Position numbers and translations under genes: made by a program. The notes beneath the pieces were generated by a model, which saw only the letters and a program-made list of their open reading frames with translations, did no database searches and was not told the origin of the DNA. A DNA stretch of 64,000 nt from Methylobacterium cerastii (GTDB taxonomy: Bacteria > Pseudomonadota > Alphaproteobacteria > Rhizobiales > Beijerinckiaceae): positions 1 to 64,000 of the forward strand of contig NZ_BPQG01000053.1 in the NCBI RefSeq assembly GCF_022179125.1. Direction: 5' to 3'. Position 1 is the stretch's first letter, and each line of letters begins with the position of its first letter. Shown piece after piece: positions 38,167 to 47,328 of this stretch.

Positions 38167-38617
38167 ATGCTGCAACGCTCTCCATCGAACAGTCGCGCCC
38201 GCCTCGCGGTCCGAACCGGCGCGCGAGCCGCCGTGTTCGCGGTCGCCGTACTTGTGGCAGCACTCGCCTCGGCGGCCGGCCGGCCCGCCCCCCAGCCTCG
38301 CCTGCCTCAACAGCCTGCACCTCGACGGGCTGGAACCGATCCGGGCCGCGGGCGGGAAGCCGCTCCGTATCGTCGACGAGCTTCCGATCCGGGAGCTGAC
38401 GAGCGACAATCTCGTGGCGGGCCTGCGCGTCGTCGAGATCATGGTGACCCAGGTGTCCGGCCCGCCGGTCGCGATCGGGTACGCGGAAAGCGCGCGGTCG
38501 CCGGCGACGATGCCGTCCGTCGATGTGCCGACCCCCGTGGTCTTCGGGATCGGCATGCGCAATGCAACCGGTGCACGCAGCGGCCGGCTCACGGTGATGG
38601 TCCGACTTGGACAGTAA
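38167..38617 (+). pseudogene. Frameshifted exported protein, candidate periplasmic immunity partner
   Basis: The ATG at 38167 opens a signal peptide (VFAVAVLVAALASAAG) in frame 1. After a C6 run near 38286-38292 the protein-like sequence moves to frame 2: LACLNSLHLDGLEPIRAAGG, VEIMVTQVSGPPVAIGYAES, PTPVVFGIGMRNATG, ending at 38617. One inserted or missing C would explain it. It lies 12 bp after the decayed effector and would be exported, fitting an immunity protein against a toxin acting on the cell wall. No family recognised. Confidence 0.55.
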
Positions 38618-38663
38618 GCGGTATGGCGCCGGATGCGGCGCCGATATCCCATGGAGGCGAGGT

Positions 38664-38960
38664 ATGACGATGAGCAACAGCTTCGAGCAGGTGGACGAGC
38701 CGCCTTCCGACGCCATGACACTGGCGCTCCGGCGCGACGGCGACACGCAGTCGGCCCAGATCACCTGTCCCGCCTCGGCTGCCGGCGGACGGCTCCCGAA
38801 GGGCTTCCGCGGGGCCGAACTTCCCTTGAAGGACGCCTTCCGCGCGGCGATTAAATTCGCCAACGACTTTAAGGTGCCGATGGTGGTGCACGACCCGGAT
38901 GGGCTGTGGCAGGCCGAGTGGGGAACGCTCTACCGGGAGGACGACGACATGGAGGCGTAG
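38664..38960 (+). CDS. Small unknown protein in effector region
   Basis: The product is 98 aa from ATG 38664, with GGAGGCGAGG just upstream. No signal peptide or membrane segment. The sequence has a strand-like MTLALRRDGDTQSAQITC, a basic middle (GRLPKGFRGAELPLKDAFRA) and a very acidic end (YREDDDMEA). It follows the decayed effector-immunity pair on the same strand. Role unknown; a small cytosolic accessory protein is all that can be said. Confidence 0.6.
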   Translation: MTMSNSFEQVDEPPSDAMTLALRRDGDTQSAQITCPASAAGGRLPKGFRGAELPLKDAFRAAIKFANDFKVPMVVHDPDGLWQAEWGTLYREDDDMEA

Positions 38961-39088
38961 GTGTCCGTATAGCCCGTCCGGGGCGCCGGCTCCGCTATCG
39001 CTCAGAACTGCGCTAGGATGTCAGGCTACGCGACCGGAGCCTTAATGTCTGCCTCAACGCAGTTCATACACATGCAAGGAAGCCGTCG

Positions 39089-39385
39089 ATGTCATCGGAC
39101 GTGAAGCGCACCGCCTTCGAAGGTCAGAAAGTCCAAGCATCCCGCAATATAGAAAATATCAAGTCACATCAGAATATATCGATCGATAAATCTAGCATGC
39201 TGCAGAAGCCCGAAAATATCAAAATCATGGCCGGCACAAGTGGATACATTAAAGAAATTAACCGATCCACAAGGCGAATGCTGATCAAATTCAATCCAGA
39301 CACAGTCAATATGGTCGCGCTATGGATCGATTTTTCCGCGGTCGTGACAAATATTCGATACATGGATGACCACTATGGAGGATAG
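39089..39385 (+). CDS. AT-rich small unknown protein, possible orphan immunity gene
   Basis: The product is 98 aa. Base composition is strikingly AT-rich beside GC-rich neighbours, and codons end often in A or T, so the gene is probably recently acquired. The C-terminal half is strand-like (GTSGYIKEINRSTRRMLIKF, VNMVALWIDFSAVVTNIRYM) and could be a small beta barrel; the N-terminus is polar. It converges on the PAAR gene with only 10 bp between stops. Small AT-rich genes next to PAAR or VgrG are often immunity genes; no toxin partner is visible. Confidence 0.5.
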   Translation: MSSDVKRTAFEGQKVQASRNIENIKSHQNISIDKSSMLQKPENIKIMAGTSGYIKEINRSTRRMLIKFNPDTVNMVALWIDFSAVVTNIRYMDDHYGG

Positions 39386-39395
39386 CGCGTAGCGC

Positions 39396-39689
39396 CTAAC
39401 CCCCAATTAGCACCGTCGGAAGCCCAGTCACGATCACCCCGCCATGGGCGGTCGTGTCGCCGATGCGGGCGGCCGGCTTGCCGCCGATGAGAACGCTGGT
39501 CGAGGCCTTCACGATCACGTCGGTGGGGCCAACGCAGAGTGCCATGTCGCCGATGCGGGCGGCCGGTAGGTTGCCAATCAGCACCGTGGGGCAGCAGGGC
39601 GACAGGATCGGGCCGCCGACATGGGGCACCAGCACCGTCACCATCGGACAGGTGTGCTGGTCGGTGATGCGTGCGGCTGGCTGACCCAT
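39396..39689 (-). CDS. PAAR-domain T6SS spike tip protein
   Basis: The product is 97 aa from ATG 39689, where the domain begins (MGQPAARITDQHTCPM). Three PAAR-type repeats follow: TVLIGNLPAARIGDMALCVG, SVLIGGKPAARIGDTTAHGG and the closing TVLIGG. His/Cys ligands for the tip metal are present (DQHTCP, CC, ALC, AHGG). It caps VgrG and has no toxin extension, so effectors must bind non-covalently. It is the only leftward gene in this stretch. Confidence 0.95.
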   Translation of the reverse strand: MGQPAARITDQHTCPMVTVLVPHVGGPILSPCCPTVLIGNLPAARIGDMALCVGPTDVIVKASTSVLIGGKPAARIGDTTAHGGVIVTGLPTVLIGG

Positions 39690-40087
39690 CGTCCGTCCCC
39701 GCCCCGCGGCCCAGGCCGCATCGCGACGGTACACAGTTACCGGCACGATGTGAACGGGAATCCTCGCGTGCTGTCGAGCGAACGCCTTGTTTCGGCCTCA
39801 GGGCCGAGATCAATGTCCACGAAACGTTTTCTGCGAATGCGGGGCGTCGTCGGCATTGACGGGCTCGATCTTCTTGTCGATCGGCGTGATGCCGGCGCCC
39901 GATGGACGAGACAAGTCCATCGCATCGCACGCCGCCGCCGCCACAGGTCAGCAGCCGACCTGTGGTGGCGGCGCTATAGCCGACGGGAAACGGGGATCGG
40001 GCGGTCCACATCACGCGCGACTTGGGCTACTCTCGAGCGGTTGCAGCCCGAGAGAGGCCCCGCAAGCGAGCTGGGAAGAAGGCGTCT

Positions 40088-41440
40088 TTGAACCGGACCC
40101 GCACCAAAATCGGTCGGAGCGTCCCGGCCGGGCCGCGCCCCACGGCGCGCCGCCCGCGACGGCAGGTGGCCGCCTATCTACTCGCTCCGGCCCTGGCCTG
40201 GGGTGCAGCAGCGTCCTGGTACGCCTGGCGCGGCGCAGCGGAGGCGGAGCAGGCGCTGGCCGACGGGGCGACGCAGAAGGCGGCCTACGAGGACAAGGTG
40301 CGGGCGCTAACACGCCGCCTCGTCGGCGTCGCAAGCCATCAGATGCTGGAGCAAGGCGGCCTGGCCGACCGGATGGCCGACATCGTGACCCGGCAGGTCG
40401 AGTTGGAGACACGTGCGGCGACGCTCGCGGGCTACGCCGAGCGCATCGCCGACCCGTCGCGGGGCGCTTCCGCCATGGAGGCCGCGCCCGCGCGGGCGCA
40501 AGCCGACGAGGGCCCCCGCGAGACGACGCGGGACGCGTCCACCCGCCTGGATGCGCGCGGAGCCCCCCCGCCCCCCAACGTTCTGCGCATCGGTGGGCCG
40601 GCGCCGGGACAGCCCGCGCCGCCACCGGGACCGCGCTCTGCACTCGACGGCGTCGGCCCAGTGCGGTCCGACCGGATCCGGGAACTACTCGCCCTGCCGA
40701 CGCGGGACCAGTTTGATGCCCTCGATGCCTCCCAGGCCCGCGTCGCGGCGACCCAGAACGGAGCACTCGCCGCACTCGCACAAGGCGCCCGCAACGGCGG
40801 CGTCCGCATCCGCACCGTGCTCGCCGAGATCGGGGTCGTTCCGGTCATGCCGGCTCTTTTACCGCCGCCGCGGCTAGCTGCGCCGCGCGACGCATTCGCG
40901 GAGGGCACGCGGCACATCGATGCGGGGCTCGCCGAGACGCACCGTTGGCGGGTGGCGGCCGATTCGGCGCCGCTGCGCCGCCCGATCGATGCCGCGGAAC
41001 GCAACCTCACCAGTAACTTCGGAACGCGCAAGGACCCGTTCACCGGCGTGGCGACGATGCATGCGGGTATGGATTTCCGCGCGCCGGTGGGCACCAGCGT
41101 CGTCGCCACAGCGGCGGGCCGGGTCATCACAGCCTCAGTGACCGGCGGCTACGGCAATCTCGTCGAGCTCGACCATGGCAACGGCGTCATTACGCGCTAC
41201 GGCCACCTGTCGGCGTTCCAGGTCTCCGTCGGGCAGAGCGTTCAGCCGAATACGGTGATCGGCCTTGTCGGCTCTACGGGACGCTCCACCGGCCCGCATC
41301 TCCACTACGAGACCCGTCTTGTCGGGGTCGCCGTCGACCCGATGCGCTTCCTCAAGGCGGGGGTCCAACTCTACGAGCACGCCCCGTCCGCCGAGGCGCG
41401 GGTGTCGCAAGCCGCGATCGACGAGACGTCGGAGGATTAA
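40088..41440 (+). CDS. M23-family metallopeptidase, membrane-anchored
   Basis: The product is 450 aa from TTG 40088 (AAGAAGG five bases upstream); TTG 40022 in the same frame is the alternative. A basic N-terminus leads into one transmembrane segment (VAAYLLAPALAWGAAASWYA), then a coiled-coil-like and Pro-rich periplasmic linker. The LytM/M23 domain follows with the zinc motifs MHAGMDF and GPHLHYETR. M23 enzymes cut peptide cross-links. Placed beside a caspase-like and a transglycosylase gene at the end of the T6SS island, it may open the wall for the apparatus. Its stop shares one base with the next start (TAATG). Confidence 0.88.
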   Translation: MNRTRTKIGRSVPAGPRPTARRPRRQVAAYLLAPALAWGAAASWYAWRGAAEAEQALADGATQKAAYEDKVRALTRRLVGVASHQMLEQGGLADRMADIVTRQVELETRAATLAGYAERIADPSRGASAMEAAPARAQADEGPRETTRDASTRLDARGAPPPPNVLRIGGPAPGQPAPPPGPRSALDGVGPVRSDRIRELLALPTRDQFDALDASQARVAATQNGALAALAQGARNGGVRIRTVLAEIGVVPVMPALLPPPRLAAPRDAFAEGTRHIDAGLAETHRWRVAADSAPLRRPIDAAERNLTSNFGTRKDPFTGVATMHAGMDFRAPVGTSVVATAAGRVITASVTGGYGNLVELDHGNGVITRYGHLSAFQVSVGQSVQPNTVIGLVGSTGRSTGPHLHYETRLVGVAVDPMRFLKAGVQLYEHAPSAEARVSQAAIDETSED

Positions 41441-44085
41441 TGTCGATCCTTCGCGCGCCCGGTCGCGTCCGAACCCCGACGCAAAGTCGTCGCAGCCCCA
41501 CCCCCGCGCAGGGGGCCGCATGCGCGCTAGTCCTGCTTCTGTGCCTGTGCCTGATGTTCGCCGCAGACCCGGTGCTCGCCGCACCGCGAGAGCGGCGCGT
41601 CGCGCTGGTGATCGGCAATTCCGCCTACGCGCGCTTCCCGTCGCTGCCTAACCCCCGCAACGACGCCGAGGACGTGACTGCCGCCCTGAAACGCGCCGGC
41701 TTCGAAGTGATGGGCGGAACCGACCTGTCGCGCGAGGCCATCCGTGACCAGTTGCGCCTGTTCGCCCGCGCAGCGCAGGGGGCGGACGCCGCACTGGCCT
41801 ACTACGCCGGCCACGGACTGCAGTATAAAGGGCGGAACTACATTGTCCCGGTCGACGCGAAGCTTCAGGACGAATTCGACCTCGAATACGAGACCGTTCG
41901 GGTGGACGATGTCGTCGGCGAACTCAACCGTGCCGAGGGCGCTCGCATCCTCGTCCTCGACGCCTGCCGCAACCTGCCGCTGAAGGAAAAGAGCGCGCGC
42001 AATCCGTTCGCCGATACGGGCCTTGCCAAGATCAGCGGCCGTGGGCTCGTGGTAGCCTACGCGACGCAGGCCAACGCGCTTGCCTATGACGGGACCGGGC
42101 GCAACAGCATCTTCAGCAGCGCCTTCCTTCGGGTCATCGACGAGCCCGGCCTCGACCTGCCGCAATTTTTTCAGCGCGTCAGCATCGCCGTAGACAAGCA
42201 GAGCGGGGGGCGCCAAACGCCAGAACTGTCGCTCTCCTATCCCGGACAGTTTTTCATCAACCGCAGCGAGACCGATCGCGACGTGTGGCGCCGTATCCGT
42301 GAGGCGACCGATCCGGCCTTATTCCGCGACTTCCTTAAACAATATCCCGGCAGCGACCTCGCCGACGCCGCCGCTTCGAGGTTGGCGCGTCTGGACGACG
42401 CCTTCGCGACGCGTCAGCGGCAGCCGGACGAGTGGGCGGCCCTGAAGCTGGAGCAGGCTCGACGCGTCGAGGCTGCGCGTGCGCGGCGCGAGGAAGAGGC
42501 GGAGGCGGTTCGGCGCGGGCTCGCTGAGGAGAAGGCCGCCGAGGACCGGCGCGTCGCCGAGCAGGCGCGGGTGGCCGAAGAGTTACGCGAAAAGCGGCTC
42601 GCCGAAGACAGGGCGGCGGAAGCGCGCCGCCTAGCCGAAACGGCCCGCATCTCGGAAGCGGCACGCCGGAAATCCCTTGCCGAGGAGCGGGCCGCCGAGG
42701 CGAGGCGCGTCGCGGAACACGCCCGTGCCGCCGAGGAGACGCGCAGGCGCGCCCTCGCCGAGGAGAAGGCCGCCGAGGATCAACGGATGGCGGAACAGGC
42801 GCGCGCGGCGGAGGAAACCCGTCTCGCCCACGTGGCAGAAGAGCGGGCCGCCGAGTCACGCCGCGTGGCCGACAGGATGCGCGCGGCGGAGGAGGCCCGC
42901 CAAGCTCGTATCGCCGAGGAGAAGGCCGCCGAGGACCGACGGATGACGGAACAGGCGCGCGCGGCGGAGGAGGCCCGTCTCGCCCACGTGGCAGAGGAGC
43001 GGGCCGCCGAGGCGCGCCGCGTGGCCGACAGGATGCGTGTAGAGGAGGAGGCCCGCCAAGCTCGTATCACTCAGGAGAAAGCCGCGGAGGGTCAGCGTCT
43101 TGCGGAGAAGGCCCGGGCCGCCGAGGAGCGGGCGGCAGAAACGCGACGTCTCGCCGAGCAGACCCGAGCCGTCGAACTGGCTCGCGCTGCCGAGGAAACT
43201 CGTCGCAAGGTGCTCGCCGAGGAAAAGGCAGCGGAGGACAGGCGCGTTGCCGAGCAGGCGCACGTCGCCGAAGAGCGGGCTGTGGAGACGCGGCGCCTCG
43301 TGGAACAGGAACGCGCCGCCGAGGCGGCTCGGATCGATCTGGCTCGGGCCGCTCCCGAGGCGCCTGCGCCGCTCGGCCGCTTCGCGGCGCTCGACGCGAA
43401 GGCCCCGGTGTCCGGCAACGAGCCTGAGCCGCGGGCGGTTGCCGTCGGCAACAGCCGGATGGCCTACAACGAGCCGCGGGCGCCGCTGCCCGATGCCAAG
43501 CCCCCCGTCAGCGCCTTCCCGGCGGAAACCCTCGATAAGGATAGGCTGCATCGCGAAGCAGAGGCCGAACTCGGTCGCATCGGGTGTTTCGAGGAGAGCG
43601 CCGACGCGACCTGGAACGTGAAGTCTCGGAGCGCTCTGGCGAACTACGCCCTGCACGCGAAGCTGACCCCCGTCCCGACCGAGCCGACGCCGGACCTGCT
43701 TCGAGATCTCAAGCTCAAGCCTGCCCATTTTTGCCCGCTCGCCTGTGGCCCCGGCACGAAGGCGCATGGCGATGCCTGCATCGCGGTGGAAAAGCCGCAG
43801 CCGGTCGCGCGCAAGCCTAAGCCTAAGCCGGAACCGGATGTCGTCGAGAAGGCTCGGCCGAAGCCGCAGCGCGAGGCGGTCCGGCCGCGGCCGCAGCGCG
43901 AGGCGGTCCGGCCGCGGCCGGAGCCGGCGCAGGAGCGTCCGAAGCCCCGCCGCGAGGCGGTGCAGCCGAGGCCGCGCCCGGCCCCGGTCGCAGTTGCTCC
44001 GCGGCCCGCCGCCGCCCCGCCCCAGGCACCGGTCTCGACCGCTGCGCGGCCGATGCAGCGCCCGATGATGGGTGTGGGATTCTAG
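41440..44085 (+). CDS. Caspase-like (peptidase C14) protein with very long coiled coil
   Basis: The product is 881 aa. A signal-like hydrophobic segment (ALVLLLCLCLMFAADPVLA) is followed by a caspase-fold domain (about 52-260) with the catalytic His125 (YYAGHGLQY) and Cys176 (LVLDACRNL), both intact. Residues about 330-635 are an Ala/Glu/Arg-rich coiled coil of repeating AEE..RR units. A compact domain near 690-785 has cysteines (GRIGCFEES, FCPLACGPG), and the tail is Pro/Lys/Arg-rich. If exported, the peptidase would work in the periplasm. The substrate is unknown. The gene is translationally linked to the M23 gene upstream. Confidence 0.88.
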   Translation: MSILRAPGRVRTPTQSRRSPTPAQGAACALVLLLCLCLMFAADPVLAAPRERRVALVIGNSAYARFPSLPNPRNDAEDVTAALKRAGFEVMGGTDLSREAIRDQLRLFARAAQGADAALAYYAGHGLQYKGRNYIVPVDAKLQDEFDLEYETVRVDDVVGELNRAEGARILVLDACRNLPLKEKSARNPFADTGLAKISGRGLVVAYATQANALAYDGTGRNSIFSSAFLRVIDEPGLDLPQFFQRVSIAVDKQSGGRQTPELSLSYPGQFFINRSETDRDVWRRIREATDPALFRDFLKQYPGSDLADAAASRLARLDDAFATRQRQPDEWAALKLEQARRVEAARARREEEAEAVRRGLAEEKAAEDRRVAEQARVAEELREKRLAEDRAAEARRLAETARISEAARRKSLAEERAAEARRVAEHARAAEETRRRALAEEKAAEDQRMAEQARAAEETRLAHVAEERAAESRRVADRMRAAEEARQARIAEEKAAEDRRMTEQARAAEEARLAHVAEERAAEARRVADRMRVEEEARQARITQEKAAEGQRLAEKARAAEERAAETRRLAEQTRAVELARAAEETRRKVLAEEKAAEDRRVAEQAHVAEERAVETRRLVEQERAAEAARIDLARAAPEAPAPLGRFAALDAKAPVSGNEPEPRAVAVGNSRMAYNEPRAPLPDAKPPVSAFPAETLDKDRLHREAEAELGRIGCFEESADATWNVKSRSALANYALHAKLTPVPTEPTPDLLRDLKLKPAHFCPLACGPGTKAHGDACIAVEKPQPVARKPKPKPEPDVVEKARPKPQREAVRPRPQREAVRPRPEPAQERPKPRREAVQPRPRPAPVAVAPRPAAAPPQAPVSTAARPMQRPMMGVGF

Positions 44086-44177
44086 GTGGATGGTTTCGTA
44101 ACGAGGCGGTGGGGCTACCCGTGTGGCACGATATGACATGCTGCCCACCGGTTTCTTGATTTGGACTGGATAGGCAG

Positions 44178-45839
44178 GTGAAGCAGGGGGCCGAAGTACA
44201 AGCGATCTCGGAGGAGCAGTGCCTCGCGGAAACGATGCGCCTGCGCCACCTGGAGGCGGCGTGCGCGGCCTGCGGGCGCAGGGCCGGGTTCGCAGCCACC
44301 GGAACGCATCGGGCGTTCGCCTGCAACGCCTGCGGCTACAAGATCTATCCGTGCCAAGGGACACCGTTCTCCAAGCCGCAGCCACAGTTGGTGCACTGGT
44401 TTCACACGCTCCACGCCCACCGTACTGGCACGCTAGGGTCGTCGCGAGATCTCGCTCGCGCGCTCGGCACCTCGAAAATCCTGGCCGAGCACCTCCATGC
44501 CCGCGCCGTGGAATTGGAGCTTGCCGGACCGCAGGGAACGCCACCGGTCGACTGGTACGCTGCCGCCAGCGACTTCGTATCGGAGCGCCGCGCCGAGGCG
44601 CGAACCGTACAGGAACCAACGCGCCCCGCGCAGCGCGGCGAGACCGCGTGGGCGACGCTGCGCTCCCTGGTCCGCCTGCCGGACACGGAGCGGCTGCCCT
44701 ATCTCGGTGCCGGGCTGATCCTCGTTCTCGTCGCGGCGGCCCTTGCCTTCGGCACCCTCCTGGCGCCGAGCGCACCTGAAGAGGACCAGGATCTCGTCCA
44801 GGCCACCGCCATCCTGCAGCTCGCCCCGGATTCGGCGGTGCTGCTCGTTTCCGAGGACGTAGCCGCGCAACTCTACGACGTGTCGGACCTCGACGCGTCG
44901 GCCGCTTCGCCGCTGATACCGGTGATCAAGCTGGTGCCCAGCGGAGTCGCGCTCAAGCGCATTCCCCTGGCCGAAGCGCAACCCCTCTCGCGGCCCGCCG
45001 TAAAGCTCGCGACCTCGGTGGGCAGTGCGATCCTCAGCGGCGACCTGTCGGCCGCGCGAAAGGGGGCCTCAGCCCGCCCGGAACTGGCGGCCTACGAATC
45101 GCTTGCGATCGCGCTCGAGTCCAGCGGACCGAGCAACCCTGACGAAGTGCTGATCTTCGGCCCGATGAAGATCCGTCGCCACCTCGTTGAGAAGATCGTC
45201 CGTGCTGCCCGGATTACCAAGACCGACCCGGTGTTGTTAATGGCGATTGCCGACAAAGAGTCAAGTTTCGCCACCGAAGTACAAGCTCAAACTTCTTCCG
45301 CAACCGGTCTGTTCCAGTTCATCGAGCGCACGTGGCTGGGAGTAATTAAAGATTTTGGGTCGAGCTATGGCCTCGAGCGCGAGGCACGCGTCGTCGCGGG
45401 CGACCTTTCGTCTGCGGAGCGGACGCGCATCCTCACGATGCGGAACGATGCGTACCTATCGGCTGTGTTTGCCGCTGAAATGCTTAAGCGGGACAGCGAG
45501 CGGATCGGTCGCCGGCTCGGGCGGCCGCTAACTGGCGGCGAGACGTACCTCATTCACTTCCTCGGTCCGGATGGGGCCGAGCGCCTACTCGCGCGGGCAA
45601 TGACGGCGCCCGATGCCGTCGCTGCCGATCTGCTGCCGAAACCGGCGGAAGCGAACCGCCCGATATTCTACTCTGCCGGTGCCGGCGGCGAACGGCGTGC
45701 CGTATCCGTGAGCGCATTGCGCGACAAGTTCGAGACGATGATTGGGGTGAGATTGAATCGCTATCGCAATGTCCATACGATTGCTGCGCCTGGACCGGCA
45801 GTGGAGCCACTCACCGCTGAGACGAGACCAGCCCGTTGA
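44178..45839 (+). CDS. Membrane lytic transglycosylase with transposase-like zinc ribbon
   Basis: The product is 553 aa from GTG 44178. The N-terminus (about 25-115) has C29xxC32 and C49xxC52 in CAACGRRAGF and FACNACGYKIYPCQGTPF, then SSRDLARALGTSKILAEHLH. This order of zinc ribbon, GTPF and helix-turn-helix resembles the start of IS1595/ISXO2 transposases. A transmembrane segment lies near 174-196. The periplasmic part ends in an SLT domain with catalytic Glu361 (IADKESSF), then ATGLFQFIERTW and HFLGPDGAERLLA. It should cut glycan strands to let the T6SS through the wall. The DNA-binding-like cytoplasmic part is unusual for such an enzyme. Confidence 0.88.
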   Translation: MKQGAEVQAISEEQCLAETMRLRHLEAACAACGRRAGFAATGTHRAFACNACGYKIYPCQGTPFSKPQPQLVHWFHTLHAHRTGTLGSSRDLARALGTSKILAEHLHARAVELELAGPQGTPPVDWYAAASDFVSERRAEARTVQEPTRPAQRGETAWATLRSLVRLPDTERLPYLGAGLILVLVAAALAFGTLLAPSAPEEDQDLVQATAILQLAPDSAVLLVSEDVAAQLYDVSDLDASAASPLIPVIKLVPSGVALKRIPLAEAQPLSRPAVKLATSVGSAILSGDLSAARKGASARPELAAYESLAIALESSGPSNPDEVLIFGPMKIRRHLVEKIVRAARITKTDPVLLMAIADKESSFATEVQAQTSSATGLFQFIERTWLGVIKDFGSSYGLEREARVVAGDLSSAERTRILTMRNDAYLSAVFAAEMLKRDSERIGRRLGRPLTGGETYLIHFLGPDGAERLLARAMTAPDAVAADLLPKPAEANRPIFYSAGAGGERRAVSVSALRDKFETMIGVRLNRYRNVHTIAAPGPAVEPLTAETRPAR

Positions 45840-45885
45840 TCAGCCGGAATGGCGTTGCGGCAGCTTCGAAGAAGGACAGTGCGCG

Positions 45886-46200
45886 ATGTGGGTGATTCGA
45901 CCAATAGGTTATGCCAGCAGAGGCGCGGCGCTCATTGTATTCGCCCTTACGGGCAGTTCGGCCATCGCGGACCCGGTGGCCTCAGTCGAGCAGCCCGTTG
46001 CGATCTCGCCTGCGGCACCTGCCCCGGCAGCAGCACCTGCTCCAACGGCAGCCCCCAGAACGGTTGTCACTGCCGTGCGAACCCGGTCTGCCGTGCGCGT
46101 GATAAAGGAGCGGCGCATGACGTTGCGGGCTCGTATCGCTGCGGAGCGCGCCATCTCACAGTCGGCGCGGGAGATCGCTGCCGTGCGCGCCGCGCGATAA
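45886..46200 (+). CDS. Small exported protein, Ala/Pro- and Arg-rich
   Basis: The product is 104 aa from ATG 45886 (GAAGGA upstream). A signal peptide (GAALIVFALTGSSAIADP) is followed by an Ala/Pro linker and a basic C-terminus (VRVIKERRMTLRARIAAER). No family recognised. It follows the transglycosylase gene by 46 bp on the same strand and may be the last gene of that operon. Confidence 0.5.
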   Translation: MWVIRPIGYASRGAALIVFALTGSSAIADPVASVEQPVAISPAAPAPAAAPAPTAAPRTVVTAVRTRSAVRVIKERRMTLRARIAAERAISQSAREIAAVRAAR

Positions 46201-46510
46201 GGCGATGCGCCGTGATTTAGCATGGTCCACCTGGCAGAACCATGTTACAAAACCTGTCTGTTCCACTGTTACAATATAAGAATAAAACCTATAGTATTTG
46301 TTGATTTTGTTGATAAATTCGGCGTTTTGTAGAATTCGATCCTCTCCACCGGCACCAGCTTGGCGCTCTGCGCAGCATCATCGTCCGCGACAAGACCGCG
46401 GTCGCCGCGAGCCCGCATCACCGCGCCGACCGACCGCGGTCATCACGCGATATCCCACCGCGTACCGGCGCGCATAAGCTGACAAAGCGGCAGGCGCGGC
46501 GGCCCGCAAC
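46201..46510. other. Intergenic stretch, partly AT-rich
   Basis: About 310 bp at the right edge of the T6SS island. The first half (46236-46340) is clearly AT-rich. No gene, RNA gene or clear terminator seen. The sequence marks the transition to a remnant chemoreceptor. Confidence 0.4.
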
Positions 46511-47266
46511 TCATGCCGCGCGCACCGTCGCGAGGAAGCGGGTCACCTCCGCGCCGAGGTGGTCGGACTGGCGCGACAGCGCGGAGGCCGACGCGAACAC
46601 CTGGGACGCCGCGGCCCCCTTCTCCTCGGCGGCGCCCGCCACGCCGGCGATGGTGCTCGTGACCTCGCTCGTCCCCACCGAGGCCTGGGTGACGTTGCGC
46701 ACGATCTCCTGGGTCGCCGCGCCCTGCTCCTCGACCGCCGCGGCGATCGTGGTCGCCATGGCGCTCATGTCGCGGATGCGCACCGCGATCCCGTCGATCG
46801 CCGTGACCCGTGGCCGACTGGATCTGCGCGATCTGCCCGGCGATCTCGTGGGTCGCCCGCGCCGTCTGGCTCGCCAGCTCCTTGACCTCGGCGGCCACCA
46901 CGGCGAAGCCGCGGCCGGCTTCCCCGGCCCGCGCCGCCTCGATCGTGGCGTTCAGCGCCGGGAGGTTGGTCTGCCCGGCGATGCCGGAGATCGGCCCGAC
47001 CCCGTCGTCGATCTTGGCCGCGGCCCGGGTCAGGGCCTGGACGAGCTGCGCCGTCTCGTCGGCCTCGCCCATGGCCGCCTGCGCCAAGCTCGCCGAGCCC
47101 TGCACCTGTCGGCCGATCTCCTGGACGGAGGCGCCGAGCTCTTCCGCGGCCATCGCGCCGACTTCGTCTCGGCGGCCCGCACCGGGCACCGTCAGGCCGA
47201 CGTCGCCCTAGGCCAGGCGGCCCATCATGGCGGTCACGCCCGTGATCGGGCGGGCGATGCCGGCAT
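46511..47266 (-). pseudogene. Methyl-accepting chemotaxis protein remnant
   Basis: The leftward sequence begins with a HAMP piece (GIARPITGVTAMMGRLA) that runs into an in-frame TAG, then [20 protein letters not shown]. The signalling helix with the methyl-accepting hairpin tip ([40 protein letters not shown]) follows. After QIQSAT the frame shifts to one reading [20 protein letters not shown] and ending at 46511. The sensor and membrane parts are missing. One nonsense codon, one frameshift and the loss of the front make it a pseudogene. Confidence 0.85.
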
Positions 47267-47328
47267 GCGGCGGCGGCAGGGCGCCGGCCGCCGAGGACCG
47301 CAGACAGGCTCTCAGGACCGTCCCGGCG

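Noticed and set aside
37161-38399. Continuous 412-codon frame taken as one protein
   Set aside because: Only the first 60 or so residues look like protein; after that the frame is Arg-rich nonsense while real motifs lie in the other two frames.
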